This document shows, piece by piece, positions 18,701 to 26,717 of a DNA stretch of 64,000 nucleotides. Below the pieces are notes generated by a model. The model searched no databases and was not told the DNA's origin. It worked only from the letters and a program-made list of their open reading frames with translations. Made by a program: the position numbers and the translations under genes. The stretch comes from Tidjanibacter massiliensis (GTDB lineage Bacteria > Bacteroidota > Bacteroidia > Bacteroidales > Rikenellaceae), in the NCBI RefSeq assembly GCF_900104605.1, contig NZ_LT629960.1, positions 1,116,001 to 1,180,000 on the forward strand, given 5' to 3'. Positions within the stretch are counted from its first letter, which is position 1; the number at the start of each line of letters is the position of its first letter.

Positions 18701-18954
18701 GTTTTATTCCGTTTTTTTAATTTTTTTAAATAATTCGTCCGCCGGACAATAAACGCGGCCAACCCTCGTTGTACGCATCCTCAACGTACATTTTCGGCCG
18801 AATACCGCAAATGTAATCCGGGCAGCGGTCACATGCAACAATATATCGTCGAAACGGGAATAAATCTGGATGAACAGGAAACCACAGCGACGGCCAGGTA
18901 TCTTTTCGGAGCGAAAGTAAGGGGGCGGAAGCGTCTCTTTGCCCGCTTCCTTTC

Positions 18955-18985
18955 TTGGAGAGCCGCCGCCAAACGGTTATCTTTG
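18955..18985 (+). promoter_or_regulatory. Promoter of the DUF5106/thioredoxin-like lipoprotein gene
   Basis: TATCTTTG (18978-18985) is an exact -7 box, with TTG (18955-18957) 20 bases upstream as a weak -33. The ATG at 19009 follows 23 bases after the box. Confidence 0.55.
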
Positions 18986-19008
18986 CCGAGAACCGAAACA
19001 GGAGATCC

Positions 19009-19989
19009 ATGTGGAGAAAAACAGCGATAATAGCGATGGCCGCCGCAGCCTGCATGGCATGCGGACGCCGGACGGCCCTGAAAGCCGGTACGCCCGCCTC
19101 TCTCCCTGCGGGAGAATGCGCCGCAACAGCAAAACTTTCCGTACCGTATCCTGAGATACCGACCTACCTGAACGGAGAAGAGGAAGAAGCCGGTTATGTG
19201 CTGATGCACTTCTGGGACGGAGTGGACTTCTCGGACGAATCGTGGACGGAAGCCGCGGAGACCATGGAGGAGGCTTTCGCACGTTTCATCACAGTCGCCT
19301 CCCTCTATCCCGACATGGAACTGTCGAAACAGGCGGTAGCCCGGTTGATGCAGCGTCTCGGCGAAGAGGCCGTCCCCGACGTCTACGACCTGATGACAGG
19401 GCTCGCCGACAAATACCTTTACGACCCCAACTCTCCGCTGCGCAACGAAGAGCTCTACATCACTGTGCTCGAAGAGCAGATAGCCGACCCCGACCTCGAA
19501 GATATATATAAGGTAGCCCCGCGCGAGCGGCTCCGGATGGCCCTGAAGAACAGACCGGGCGACCGGGCCGCAGACTTTTCCTTCACGACCGGAAAAGGCG
19601 GACACGGCACCCTGTACGGCATAGACGCCGATTACGTACTGCTCTTTTTCCACAATCTGGGATGCCCGGCATGCCGGGAAGTGCGCCAGGGAATCGTCTC
19701 GGTAACAGCCCGGGAACCGGCGGCGGGGATGCTGGCATCCGGCAAACTCCGGATAATCGCCCTCTACCCCGATACCGACATGGCCGAATGGGTGGCCCAT
19801 GCGAACGAAATTCCCGACACATGGATAAATGCCTGCGACGAAGCGCAGGAGATTAACGAAAAAGAACTCTACGACCTGCGGGCGATTCCGAGCCTTTACC
19901 TGCTCGACAGGGACAAAAAGGTGATATTGAAAGATTTCGTCAATCCGGAGATGTTGTCCGATGCCCTGACCTATTCGGAAGCCGATTAA
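19009..19989 (+). CDS. DUF5106/thioredoxin-like lipoprotein
   Basis: A 326-residue exported protein. The ATG at 19009 precedes a hydrophobic signal ending in CMAC, probably lipid-modified. Residues about 55-185 are helical and match DUF5106 (VLMHFWDGVDFSDESW, AFARFITVASLYPD). The C-terminal 125 residues form a TlpA/thioredoxin-like domain with a CPAC redox motif in FFHNLGCPACREV, a later RAIPSLYLLD (cis-Pro loop), and DRDKKVILKD. It probably reduces or isomerises disulfides in the periplasm; the partner is unknown. The gene stands alone between two promoters and a terminator. Confidence 0.8.
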   Translation: MWRKTAIIAMAAAACMACGRRTALKAGTPASLPAGECAATAKLSVPYPEIPTYLNGEEEEAGYVLMHFWDGVDFSDESWTEAAETMEEAFARFITVASLYPDMELSKQAVARLMQRLGEEAVPDVYDLMTGLADKYLYDPNSPLRNEELYITVLEEQIADPDLEDIYKVAPRERLRMALKNRPGDRAADFSFTTGKGGHGTLYGIDADYVLLFFHNLGCPACREVRQGIVSVTAREPAAGMLASGKLRIIALYPDTDMAEWVAHANEIPDTWINACDEAQEINEKELYDLRAIPSLYLLDRDKKVILKDFVNPEMLSDALTYSEAD

Positions 19990-20015
19990 CGGAAAGACAG
20001 AAAAAATAAATCGAA

Positions 20016-20050
20016 AAGGCGCCCCGGCGTAAGTCATGCCGGGGCGCCTT
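20016..20050 (+). terminator. 13-bp GC-rich hairpin
   Basis: AAGGCGCCCCGGC pairs perfectly with GCCGGGGCGCCTT around a 9-base loop, 26 bases after the lipoprotein gene. The HxlR gene converges on it from the right, so it may be shared. Confidence 0.75.
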
Positions 20051-20109
20051 CATTGTCACAGGGCCAACCGAAAGGGGATGAAACGATGCTGTCGGTCCGG
20101 ACCCGTACC

Positions 20110-20517
20110 TTACACCTCGCGGGAAGCCTTCCGTTCCCCTTTTATCGCATCCATATTTTCAATAGCCCAGGCAATCAGACCGTTGATATGCGGCAACAGC
20201 GATTTGGCCCGCTCCGTCAGCGCATACTCCACACGAGGCGGAACCTCCGGATAGATGCTCCGCGTCAGATAACCGTCCTCTTCCAGCGTCCGCAGCGTAA
20301 CGGTCAGCATCTTCTGGGAGATATCCGGTATGGCTTTGCGCAGCGCCCCGAAACGCATCGGTTCCGCTCCGTCAAGCGTATAAAGTACCAGCAGCGACCA
20401 TTTGTCGCCTATCCGGGCGAGCACGTTGCGTATCGGGCACCCCGGAAACAACGCATCCTCCACACTCATCCTGTCCATACAATCGCATTTCAAATTACAG
20501 TTTACAAAAGTAAGCAT
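20110..20517 (-). CDS. HxlR family transcriptional regulator
   Basis: A 135-residue winged-helix regulator. It carries the HxlR signature [54 protein letters not shown] and the wing [19 protein letters not shown]. The conserved Cys before PIR is the residue used for redox or electrophile sensing in the family; additional Cys lie near the N-terminus. An internal Met at residue 14 (20478) is an alternative start. It is transcribed away from the MBL-like gene, whose promoter carries a matching palindrome. Confidence 0.9.
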   Translation of the reverse strand: MLTFVNCNLKCDCMDRMSVEDALFPGCPIRNVLARIGDKWSLLVLYTLDGAEPMRFGALRKAIPDISQKMLTVTLRTLEEDGYLTRSIYPEVPPRVEYALTERAKSLLPHINGLIAWAIENMDAIKGERKASREV

Positions 20518-20613
20518 ACATCTTCTTTACCGCAAGTAAAAAAAATTCACAAAAAACGGCAGCCAACCCGCTCATTTCCAACAATGGTCACATGCAAGTA
20601 AGTAACTGAAAAA

Positions 20614-20627
20614 CAAGTACCTACTTG
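20614..20627. promoter_or_regulatory. Putative HxlR operator
   Basis: CAAGTACCTACTTG is a perfect 6-bp inverted repeat with a 2-base spacer. Its right half contains the TTG (20625-20627) that serves as -33 element of the MBL-like gene, so binding would block transcription. A related half-site (CAAGTAAGTAACTG) lies just upstream at 20595-20608. Confidence 0.6.
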
Positions 20628-20655
20628 ACATACATGCAAGGATGCATTATATTTG
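20625..20655 (+). promoter_or_regulatory. Promoter of the secreted MBL-like gene
   Basis: TTG (20625-20627), a 20-base spacer, then TATATTTG (20648-20655), an exact -7 consensus. A 7-bp inverted repeat GGATGCA/TGCATCC (20640-20646 and 20654-20660) encloses the -7 box. Confidence 0.6.
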
Positions 20656-20716
20656 CATCCGAAAAGATACTTAATATTTTTTAGATACCATTATTAACTT
20701 TCAAACATGTACCGAG

Positions 20717-21556
20717 ATGAAAAAAGTATTGTTCATTCTATTTAACCTTTTAACGATTACAGCCATGGCACAGGACAAAGGACGCTTCGAAGTGTACGAC
20801 CTCGACAATTTCAAACTGCACGTCTATTATACCAATGACGCCCTCGGCGACGCGAGCTACATCATCGAGGGAACGCAAGAACTCGTAACGATGGAACAGC
20901 CGCTGTTCCGGGACAACGTCGCCGAATTCGACCGCTACCTCGCCAGCCTCGGCAAACCGGTCGTACGGCGCATCACAGACTACCATGTGGGAGGAACCGG
21001 CGACCACGCCACCGTCATGGCGGAAGGGATGCCGGAGTTTACGAAAGGAGAAATCTACGGAGGCATGATGCAGGGATTCGCCGCAACCTTCGGCAATGCG
21101 CTGGCCGACCTTCCCACCGGTTCGGTCAGTGAAGCCGCCTTCGGCTCCACCCATACATGGGCCGGCATTCCCTTCCGGTTCGAACGCGGTGCCTCCACCG
21201 ACTTTCCCGGAGCAAGCATCCTGATAGGCGGAAAGGTGTACTATACCCACTGGGCTCCGGCAAAAGCACACCCCAGCTCCCTGCAAATCTCCTCCCCGGC
21301 CGCAGTTGACGCGGAAATAGCCGAGGCCCGGAAAGCACTCGCATCGGGAGCCACCCTCTTTATCGGAGGACACGGAGGCGCAGCCGACGCCGATGCCGTC
21401 CGGTTCAAAATCGACTATCTGGAGAACGTCCGGCACCTGTTGGCAGAGCACACCTCCCGGGAAGCGTTTCTTCGAGCCCTGAACGAAGCCTACCCCGGAC
21501 TGCCGGGGGCGGAAGGAACGGAAGCACTCGCCGCAGCCCTCTGCGGCGACAACTGA
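20717..21556 (+). CDS. Secreted metallo-beta-lactamase-fold-like protein, metal site degenerate
   Basis: A 279-residue exported protein with signal peptide ending at AMAQ (about 19). The order of motifs recalls MBL-fold hydrolases: ASYIIEGTQELVTMEQPLF, ITDYHVGGTGDH where HxHxDH is expected, GASILIGGKVYYTHWAPAKAH, and FIGGHGG where the family has PGHG. The canonical HxHxDH zinc motif is not intact, so catalysis is doubtful. It is divergent from an HxlR regulator that probably controls it. This pairing is typical of stress- or electrophile-responsive genes, which is inference. Confidence 0.6.
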   Translation: MKKVLFILFNLLTITAMAQDKGRFEVYDLDNFKLHVYYTNDALGDASYIIEGTQELVTMEQPLFRDNVAEFDRYLASLGKPVVRRITDYHVGGTGDHATVMAEGMPEFTKGEIYGGMMQGFAATFGNALADLPTGSVSEAAFGSTHTWAGIPFRFERGASTDFPGASILIGGKVYYTHWAPAKAHPSSLQISSPAAVDAEIAEARKALASGATLFIGGHGGAADADAVRFKIDYLENVRHLLAEHTSREAFLRALNEAYPGLPGAEGTEALAAALCGDN

Positions 21557-21585
21557 CCTCCGAAACGACGGGAGAGGCCGGTATC

Positions 21586-21603
21586 AACCGCACGCATGCG
21601 GTT
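21586..21603 (+). terminator. Small hairpin after the MBL-like gene
   Basis: AACCGCA pairs with TGCGGTT around CGCA. A second hairpin (CCCGGT/ACCGGG, 21611-21631) and a 30-base palindrome (21663-21692) follow. Together they form the boundary between converging transcripts. Confidence 0.45.
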
Positions 21604-21662
21604 CGACAGGCCCGGTCTCCTTGAAACCGGGATACCACATAGAAGAAACTGCCATTCCTATC

Positions 21663-21692
21663 GAGGGGAGTTTGCGGCCGCAAACTCCCCTC
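21663..21692. terminator. 30-base perfect palindrome between converging genes
   Basis: GAGGGGAGTTTGCGG and its exact complement meet with no spacer, giving a stem of 13 bp when a GGCC loop forms. It lies between the plus-strand MBL-like gene and the minus-strand TIGR03915 gene and is symmetrical, so it can act on either strand. Confidence 0.65.
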
Positions 21693-21759
21693 ATTGCTGC
21701 GAATGACCGATACCGCAGCAGACCGCAAGAACGACGCACCGGTACCGAAATACGGAACA

Positions 21760-22521
21760 TCACCAATGTTCGGTCATATACTTCCAATAACGCACCGGCA
21801 TGCAACGGCGCTGCTGTTTCGGATTCAGCCGTTCCCTTATCGTCAGTGCACCGTAATAAATCCGCCAAAGCGCCCCGCAGACCTCTTCGCCTTCGGCAGC
21901 CATGGAGGCGGGCAGCCTCCCGTCCGCCAGGCGGCCGTCGGGCTGAAACTCCACCTCACGCAGGGAATGCAGGTCGTACCCGTAACCGTATCCGCGCCTC
22001 ATATCGCATATCAGCCAGCACTGGTCGGAAAAACGTTCGCGGAAATGAGCTACCGTCAGAGGCAGTGCATTATACCGCGGCGATACGGGTGCAAAATAGC
22101 TGCCATCGGCCGCCTTCTGGAAACGCACGAACTGCATGAGCCGGTGCCCCTCCTTCGCCACCCTGCACGCCGTCTGCTTCATCCGAAGTACCGCACTGTC
22201 CGTAAAGTCGTACTCCACACCGTGCGGACTCCCGAATATCCGACACAGATACCGGAACAGGAGCATATCGGCCCCCTCCTCTTCCGAGAGCCACACGCAA
22301 AGCACCATATTGCAGACGCCCTTTCCCGCACGCTGCTCCAGCCCCCTCCAAACCCGCGCGGCAAGAACCTCATCGGTCACGACACGGAATCTCTCCTCGA
22401 CGAACAAAGGGCCGGGTTCCCCTTCCACCGCCAGAAAATCGGGAAACTCCCTGCGCGCATAGGCATGAAAAACCGCGGTCAGCAGCCCCTCGAAACTTCT
22501 GTCGTAAACGAACGTCCTCAT
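21760..22521 (-). CDS. TIGR03915 family putative DNA repair/metabolism protein
   Basis: A 253-residue protein beginning MRTFVYDRSFEGLLTAVF, the characteristic start of TIGR03915. Conserved features include SEEEGADMLLFRYLC, RMKQTACRVAKEGHRLMQFVRFQKA, YFAPVSPRYNALPLTVAHF, DQCWLICDMRRGYG and LWRIYYGALTIRERLN. This family is nearly always paired with a TIGR03916 radical-SAM protein and is thought to act in DNA repair or modification; the chemistry is unknown. The start at 22521 overlaps the stop of the acetyltransferase gene (ATGA), showing translational coupling. The open frame extends further upstream but is not coding there. Confidence 0.88.
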   Translation of the reverse strand: MRTFVYDRSFEGLLTAVFHAYARREFPDFLAVEGEPGPLFVEERFRVVTDEVLAARVWRGLEQRAGKGVCNMVLCVWLSEEEGADMLLFRYLCRIFGSPHGVEYDFTDSAVLRMKQTACRVAKEGHRLMQFVRFQKAADGSYFAPVSPRYNALPLTVAHFRERFSDQCWLICDMRRGYGYGYDLHSLREVEFQPDGRLADGRLPASMAAEGEEVCGALWRIYYGALTIRERLNPKQQRRCMPVRYWKYMTEHW

Positions 22522-23222
22522 CGTTTCCCCCGTCCGCCGGCCGGGTCTCCCGTTTCCGGCCCTTCGGGCCACAGCTCGGGCCGGGCCGCAATCTCCTGTA
22601 TATCGTTGATAAGCCGGCATGTATGATAACCGTCTGCAGCAGCATGACTTACGAATACGGACAGCGGCAGCCACATGCGGCCATCGCGGCGGAAATACCT
22701 GCCGAACCGGATGAGCGGAAACAGGAAGGGACTGTCCGTATAGGTATCCTGCGAAAACGACGTAAAACTGAGCCACGGCAGACACGACACGGGACAAAAA
22801 TTCCGGGGCTGGCCGGGACGGGCCTTTATCACCCCGCGAACCTTGCCGTAACGCTCCATATCCCCGGTCACCGTCCGATAGAACGTTCCGAATCCGCTGT
22901 CGTATTCGCTCCATACATCTGTAAAGGTATTGTCCTCCGGATGAAACAGGGTATAGGAGGGAACCACTTCGTCCCAATAGCCGAGCCGTCCCTCCTCATC
23001 GAATCCCATCCGGAACTCCCGGTTGCGATTTACGGCCCGCATGATGGCATAAAGCATCACGGGGAAAAATTTCAATCCGTGCTCCCCGCGGAAATCGAGG
23101 AGCGCCGTGATATCCACGTCGGAGGAAATGTTGTAACGCGCCTTGACCTGCCTGTAATAGTAATCGAAATGCGCGCTTCTCTCCCACTCCTCCCTATCAA
23201 TAACATGAAATACCGCACTCAT
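22518..23222 (-). CDS. Chloramphenicol acetyltransferase-like protein (type A CAT family)
   Basis: A 234-residue CAT-fold protein. N-terminal motifs (DREEWERSAHFDYYY, ALLDFRGEHGLKFFPVMLYAIMRAVNRNREFRMGF) and YTLFHPEDNTFTDVWSEYD fit CatA. The catalytic HxxxDG motif is present as HAAADG (His about 193). Enzymes of this family transfer acetyl from acetyl-CoA to chloramphenicol, but many chromosomal homologues act on other substrates, so resistance should not be assumed. It sits inside the DNA-repair gene pair, 66 bases after the radical-SAM gene and overlapping the TIGR03915 gene by 4 bases. Confidence 0.85.
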   Translation of the reverse strand: MSAVFHVIDREEWERSAHFDYYYRQVKARYNISSDVDITALLDFRGEHGLKFFPVMLYAIMRAVNRNREFRMGFDEEGRLGYWDEVVPSYTLFHPEDNTFTDVWSEYDSGFGTFYRTVTGDMERYGKVRGVIKARPGQPRNFCPVSCLPWLSFTSFSQDTYTDSPFLFPLIRFGRYFRRDGRMWLPLSVFVSHAAADGYHTCRLINDIQEIAARPELWPEGPETGDPAGGRGKR

Positions 23223-23288
23223 ATATTCAGATGTTTAACCATATTCCGTATCCGTCACGCGTCGCAGCCGTCCGCCCCTCCGCAACGG

Positions 23289-24551
23289 TCATTCGGGAAA
23301 GGCGAACGACAACTGCCCGGCAGTCGTCCGGCACCTCTGTCGGGGGACGAGTGTCCTGCGTACCCGTTCCGGCGTCATATCGGCGATACATGCCCCTGCC
23401 GGCACTCCGCCGCAGGTCACGAAGTAGCGCGCCTTCTTCATTACCACCCCCATCCGTGCCATCGCATCCGCCGTAATACGCCCGCTGCGACGGGCTGTCA
23501 CTATCATCCGGGCCGACTTCACACCGATGCCAGGCACACGCAGTATCAAGCCGTATTCCGCCCGGTTGACATCCACCGGAAAAATTTCCGGATGGCGAAG
23601 CGCCCATGCCAGCTTGGGGTCTATCTCCAGGTCGAGGTCGGGATGGGCGTCGTCCGCGATTTCAGCCGCCGTAAAACCGTAAAAACGCATCAGCCAATCG
23701 GCCTGATAAAGACGGTTCTCACGCACCAGCGGAGCACTCCCGACGGAGGGCAATCGCTTGTCGTAAGAATTCACCGGTACGAAACCGGAATAGTAAACCC
23801 GCCGCATCCCCTTGACACGGTAGAGCTGCGACGAGAGACGGAGTATCTCGCTGTCGCGTTCGTCCGTCGCCCCCACTATCATCTGCGTACTCTGCCCGGC
23901 CGGAGCAAACGGAGGAGCGCTGCGGAACAGACGGCGCTCCTCAGCACCGGCTATCACCCCCTGATGGATGAAAGACATGGGGGTATAGATGCTTTCGCGG
24001 CTCTTGTCGGGGGCGAGCAGCCGGAGATTGGCCTCCGTCGGAATCTCAACGTTCACGCTCAGCCTGTCGGCATACCGGCCCGCCTCCATCACCAGCTCCC
24101 GGCTCGAACCCGGTATGCTCTTCATGTGGATATATCCCCCGAAACGGTGTACGGTACGGAGCTCCTTCACCACGCGCAGCATCCGCTCCATCGTATAATC
24201 GGGACTGCGCACCACACCGGAACTGAGGAAAAGCCCCTCGATATAGTTACGGCGGTAGAACTCCATGGTCAGTCCGACCAGCTCCGCCGTAGAAAGCATC
24301 GTACGCGGCCGGTCGTTGCGACGCCGGTTGATACAGTAGGCACAGTCGTATATGCAGAAGTTGGTCAGCATTATCTTGAACAGCGACACGCAACGGCCAT
24401 CCTCCGTGAAACTGTGGCACACGCCCCACGACCCCGTACTGCCCGGCGCCCCGTCCATCCCCCGCCGGCGAACTCCGCCCGACGAACACGACACATCGTA
24501 TTTCGCCGATTCGGCCAATATCCTGAGTTTTTCCGACAAATCCGTCTTCAT
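23289..24551 (-). CDS. Putative DNA modification/repair radical SAM protein (TIGR03916)
   Basis: A 420-residue radical-SAM protein. The 4Fe-4S motif CIYDCAYC (Cys66, Cys70, Cys73) follows MLTNF. GLFLSSGVVRSPDYTMERML, IHMKSIPGSS and NVEIPTEANL mark the TIM barrel. The C-terminal third holds a helix-hairpin-helix DNA-binding segment (LRVPGIGVKSARMIVTARR). This fits TIGR03916, the partner of TIGR03915. It should use S-adenosylmethionine-derived radicals on a nucleic-acid substrate, inferred from the HhH domain. It is the first gene of a three-gene operon. Confidence 0.9.
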   Translation of the reverse strand: MKTDLSEKLRILAESAKYDVSCSSGGVRRRGMDGAPGSTGSWGVCHSFTEDGRCVSLFKIMLTNFCIYDCAYCINRRRNDRPRTMLSTAELVGLTMEFYRRNYIEGLFLSSGVVRSPDYTMERMLRVVKELRTVHRFGGYIHMKSIPGSSRELVMEAGRYADRLSVNVEIPTEANLRLLAPDKSRESIYTPMSFIHQGVIAGAEERRLFRSAPPFAPAGQSTQMIVGATDERDSEILRLSSQLYRVKGMRRVYYSGFVPVNSYDKRLPSVGSAPLVRENRLYQADWLMRFYGFTAAEIADDAHPDLDLEIDPKLAWALRHPEIFPVDVNRAEYGLILRVPGIGVKSARMIVTARRSGRITADAMARMGVVMKKARYFVTCGGVPAGACIADMTPERVRRTLVPRQRCRTTAGQLSFAFPE

Positions 24552-24608
24552 CTCCGTCTCTCCGTTTTATCGTCCGCCGCAAATCACTCCGTCCATGCAG
24601 CACCACCA

Positions 24609-24616
24609 CAAAAATA
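24609..24616 (-). promoter_or_regulatory. -7 box of the radical-SAM/CAT/TIGR03915 operon
   Basis: On the minus strand TATTTTTG matches TAnnTTTG, 57 bases before the ATG. The region upstream is very AT-rich; a possible TTG lies 22 bases further out. Confidence 0.5.
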
Positions 24617-24732
24617 CATTATTTTTCAATATAAAATACAATTATTTTATATTAACATAAATATATTAATAACATACTGAGACACAGCCGCAACCGTCCG
24701 ACAGCTCCGTAAGAACGAAGACAAGGCCGCAC

Positions 24733-24767
24733 AAAAGCTCCGCCGGTGCACGGGACACCGGCGGAGC
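24733..24767 (-). terminator. Intrinsic terminator of the lysis cassette
   Basis: On the minus strand GCTCCGCCGGTG pairs with CACCGGCGGAGC (12 bp) around a 7-base loop and is followed directly by TTTTG. Confidence 0.8.
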
Positions 24768-24850
24768 CTTCACGAAGGGCGCGACGCAGCTATCGGCAGA
24801 AGAGACGTCCGGCCGGATGCGGTTCCGAACCGGGAGGAACGGGCCAGCCG

Positions 24851-25345
24851 TTACCGTCCGAACCTTCGTCGCACGATACGGAACACCGCCCACCCGACAC
24901 CGAACGCCAGGGCGAAGAGACCGCAGCCCATCAGGCTCTTCTGAAACCACGACAGCGGCACCTTCACCGGTACCTCCACCCGCTCGGTGCGGACACTGCC
25001 GGAAAGCTCGCTCTCCCGCTCGAAGGTATCCCGAACGGTCACCCCAACGGGTTGGCGCTGGGGCTTGTTTTCAAGGGTATGGGAGAGGGTACCGTCGGCA
25101 GCGACACGGGCCGACGAGGTTGCCAGAGAGGTTTCGAGGAAGGAGCTGTCGGCCGCCACCCGCACCATCCTGCTCTCCACGGGCACCTCGACATAGATGA
25201 CCGTATCCCGCAGCTTCTCGACATACCGCACCTCCCGTTCTACCTGAAGGCTGTCGGATACCGACGGCGAAAGGGCTGTCCGCCCCGGACAGCATCCGGA
25301 GAGCAGCACCAGCGCCGCCAATGCAAATGCAAAAAATCGTTTCAT
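24851..25345 (-). CDS. Unimolecular-spanin-like lipoprotein with C-terminal membrane anchor
   Basis: A 164-residue protein (ATG at 25345; an in-frame ATG at 25360 is possible). It starts with a lipoprotein signal ending LLSGC (Cys18), so its N-terminus would be tied to the outer membrane. The middle (35-130) is beta-rich and polar. It ends with one membrane helix (about 137-156, SLMGCGLFALAFGVGWAVF) and a basic tail, so its C-terminus would sit in the inner membrane. That two-membrane topology is the hallmark of phage u-spanins, which fuse the membranes at the end of lysis. The position after holin and endolysin genes supports it. I know no sequence family for it; the call is from topology and context. 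Confidence 0.6.
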   Translation of the reverse strand: MKRFFAFALAALVLLSGCCPGRTALSPSVSDSLQVEREVRYVEKLRDTVIYVEVPVESRMVRVAADSSFLETSLATSSARVAADGTLSHTLENKPQRQPVGVTVRDTFERESELSGSVRTERVEVPVKVPLSWFQKSLMGCGLFALAFGVGWAVFRIVRRRFGR

Positions 25346-25442
25346 ACCTTTTCCAATCATAAGGCCATCATCCGCAGCACCCCTCCGGCCGCAATGCCTC
25401 TCTCCGACCGCCGCCATCCGCAACAGTACGACGAGGCGACCC

Positions 25443-25841
25443 TCACAGATGCAGCACCTGCCGGCGATTCGTCCTGCACCACGAAACATGCAGCCACGCA
25501 TAGCCGCGCTCGTCTATCAGTTGGTCGAAATCGAACCCGCCGCTCTCCAGCAGAGCGAACAGCGCGGCATTGGCGGACGGGCTCCCCACGGTGATATCCG
25601 CCGCCTCGCCGTACATATGCCGGGAACGGGGCGCCCCGCCCACCGCTGCATTCAGTGCCGGAGAACGGTAGCCGCTGTTCACCGCGACCGGCCCGCCCCA
25701 CGCTTCTCGAAGCGGGTCGAGCAGATGGCCGATAAGGTCGTGCAACGCCGCTACGGCCTGCGGCGGGGGCGTATTGTCGATACCGCGAGAACGGGCCACG
25801 GCGGACACACAGAGCTCCTCGACCGTAAAATACTTTCCCAT
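25443..25841 (-). CDS. Peptidase M15 family endolysin-like protein
   Basis: A 132-residue protein of the M15A/YcbK-like type. Zinc-binding and catalytic motifs are complete: VNSGYRSPALNAAVGGAPRSRHMYGEAADI (His75, Asp82) and WLHVSW (His118). These small enzymes cleave D-Ala cross-links or stem peptides in peptidoglycan and are common phage endolysins. There is no signal peptide, so release needs a holin, and the holin gene lies 6 bases upstream. Confidence 0.88.
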   Translation of the reverse strand: MGKYFTVEELCVSAVARSRGIDNTPPPQAVAALHDLIGHLLDPLREAWGGPVAVNSGYRSPALNAAVGGAPRSRHMYGEAADITVGSPSANAALFALLESGGFDFDQLIDERGYAWLHVSWCRTNRRQVLHL

Positions 25842-25847
25842 GACACA

Positions 25848-26387
25848 TCACCCCCTTTCTTCCCGCCTGTCCGCTTCGTCCGACGGCGCTCCGACTCCTT
25901 CGGGGACCGCGTCATCCTCCGTGCCGTCCGCTCCGGCTCCCTGCTGCTCCTTCTTCAGGAACTCCTCCAGCCAGGCCACTTTCCGGGTGAACTGCAGGCC
26001 GATGAAATAGTCAAGGAAGCGTATCACCGGATTATCGGGCATCAGCAGATGCAGATTCTTGAGGATGTTGGAGGAGTAGAAATAGATGAATACATAGGTG
26101 ATTACCTTCACCACATAGAGCGCCTCCTGCGTATCGTCCTGATATTTTCCGACTGCATACACCATTACGACGATGCCGAGATAGACCAGCAGGTATCCCG
26201 CCGCAAGGATGAATTTCTTGAAACTGAACCTCTCCCTGGCGGCGATAAGGCCGGCCAGAATGCCGAAAAGAATGTCGCATGCAGCGAAAATGAGCAGCAA
26301 CAGCATGGCATTGTGCACAGGCTGGAGCGTAGCGATGCAGGCCCCGAAAAAGGCCGCCACCGCGGTTTTGATTATATCCCAGTTCAT
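25848..26387 (-). CDS. Phage holin family protein
   Basis: A 179-residue membrane protein. The ATG at 26387 is chosen because MNWDIIKTAVAAFFGA starts the first hydrophobic segment. Three to four membrane helices span residues about 8-110 (LLLLIFAACDILFGILAGLI, FILAAGYLLVYLGIVVMVYAV, ITYVFIYFYSSNIL). A charged Glu-rich cytoplasmic tail follows. The family resembles the holins of Bacteroidetes prophages (phage_holin_4_1-like), which open the inner membrane for the endolysin. It is the first gene of a compact holin-endolysin-spanin cassette. Confidence 0.8.
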   Translation of the reverse strand: MNWDIIKTAVAAFFGACIATLQPVHNAMLLLLIFAACDILFGILAGLIAARERFSFKKFILAAGYLLVYLGIVVMVYAVGKYQDDTQEALYVVKVITYVFIYFYSSNILKNLHLLMPDNPVIRFLDYFIGLQFTRKVAWLEEFLKKEQQGAGADGTEDDAVPEGVGAPSDEADRREERG

Positions 26388-26717
26388 ATATCGATAGTTA
26401 AAATGAAAAAGCCGGTCTCCGCGCACAGCCCGCAGCGGGAAGGGCCGGCACCCCGTCATTCATGTGCCATCCTTCCGCGTCAAAAATACTATCCGCCCCA
26501 CACGGCCGACTTCTACAAATCCGGAAATACCCTGCCGTAACCATACGGCTTCGTACCGCCCGATGCACCTCCTGTGCCGTACGGTCGCCGGCCGAAGCGC
26601 CGCAGCGAACGGCCCGCCCCCTCCGGCCGGAAAGGCAGCGCTTCCGGAGGAGTCCAAACCGATAAAAAAGGGGCGGCCGCTGTACAGCGGCCGCCTCCCT
26701 ACTCCGAACGATACCCG
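26388..26717. other. Intergenic region between lysis cassette and CDF gene
   Basis: 330 bases upstream of the holin gene and downstream of the CDF gene. It holds the CDF terminator (26664-26695). The rest shows no gene and no phage structural or replication remnant. Confidence 0.5.
26664..26695 (-). terminator. Intrinsic terminator of the CDF transporter gene
   Basis: GGCGGCCGCTGT and its exact complement form a 24-base palindrome (26672-26695). On the minus strand it is followed by CC and then TTTTTT. Confidence 0.85.

Noticed and set aside
24733-26387. A complete prophage at the lysis cassette
   Set aside because: No integrase, terminase, capsid or tail gene is seen on either side; the flanks are ordinary chromosomal genes.
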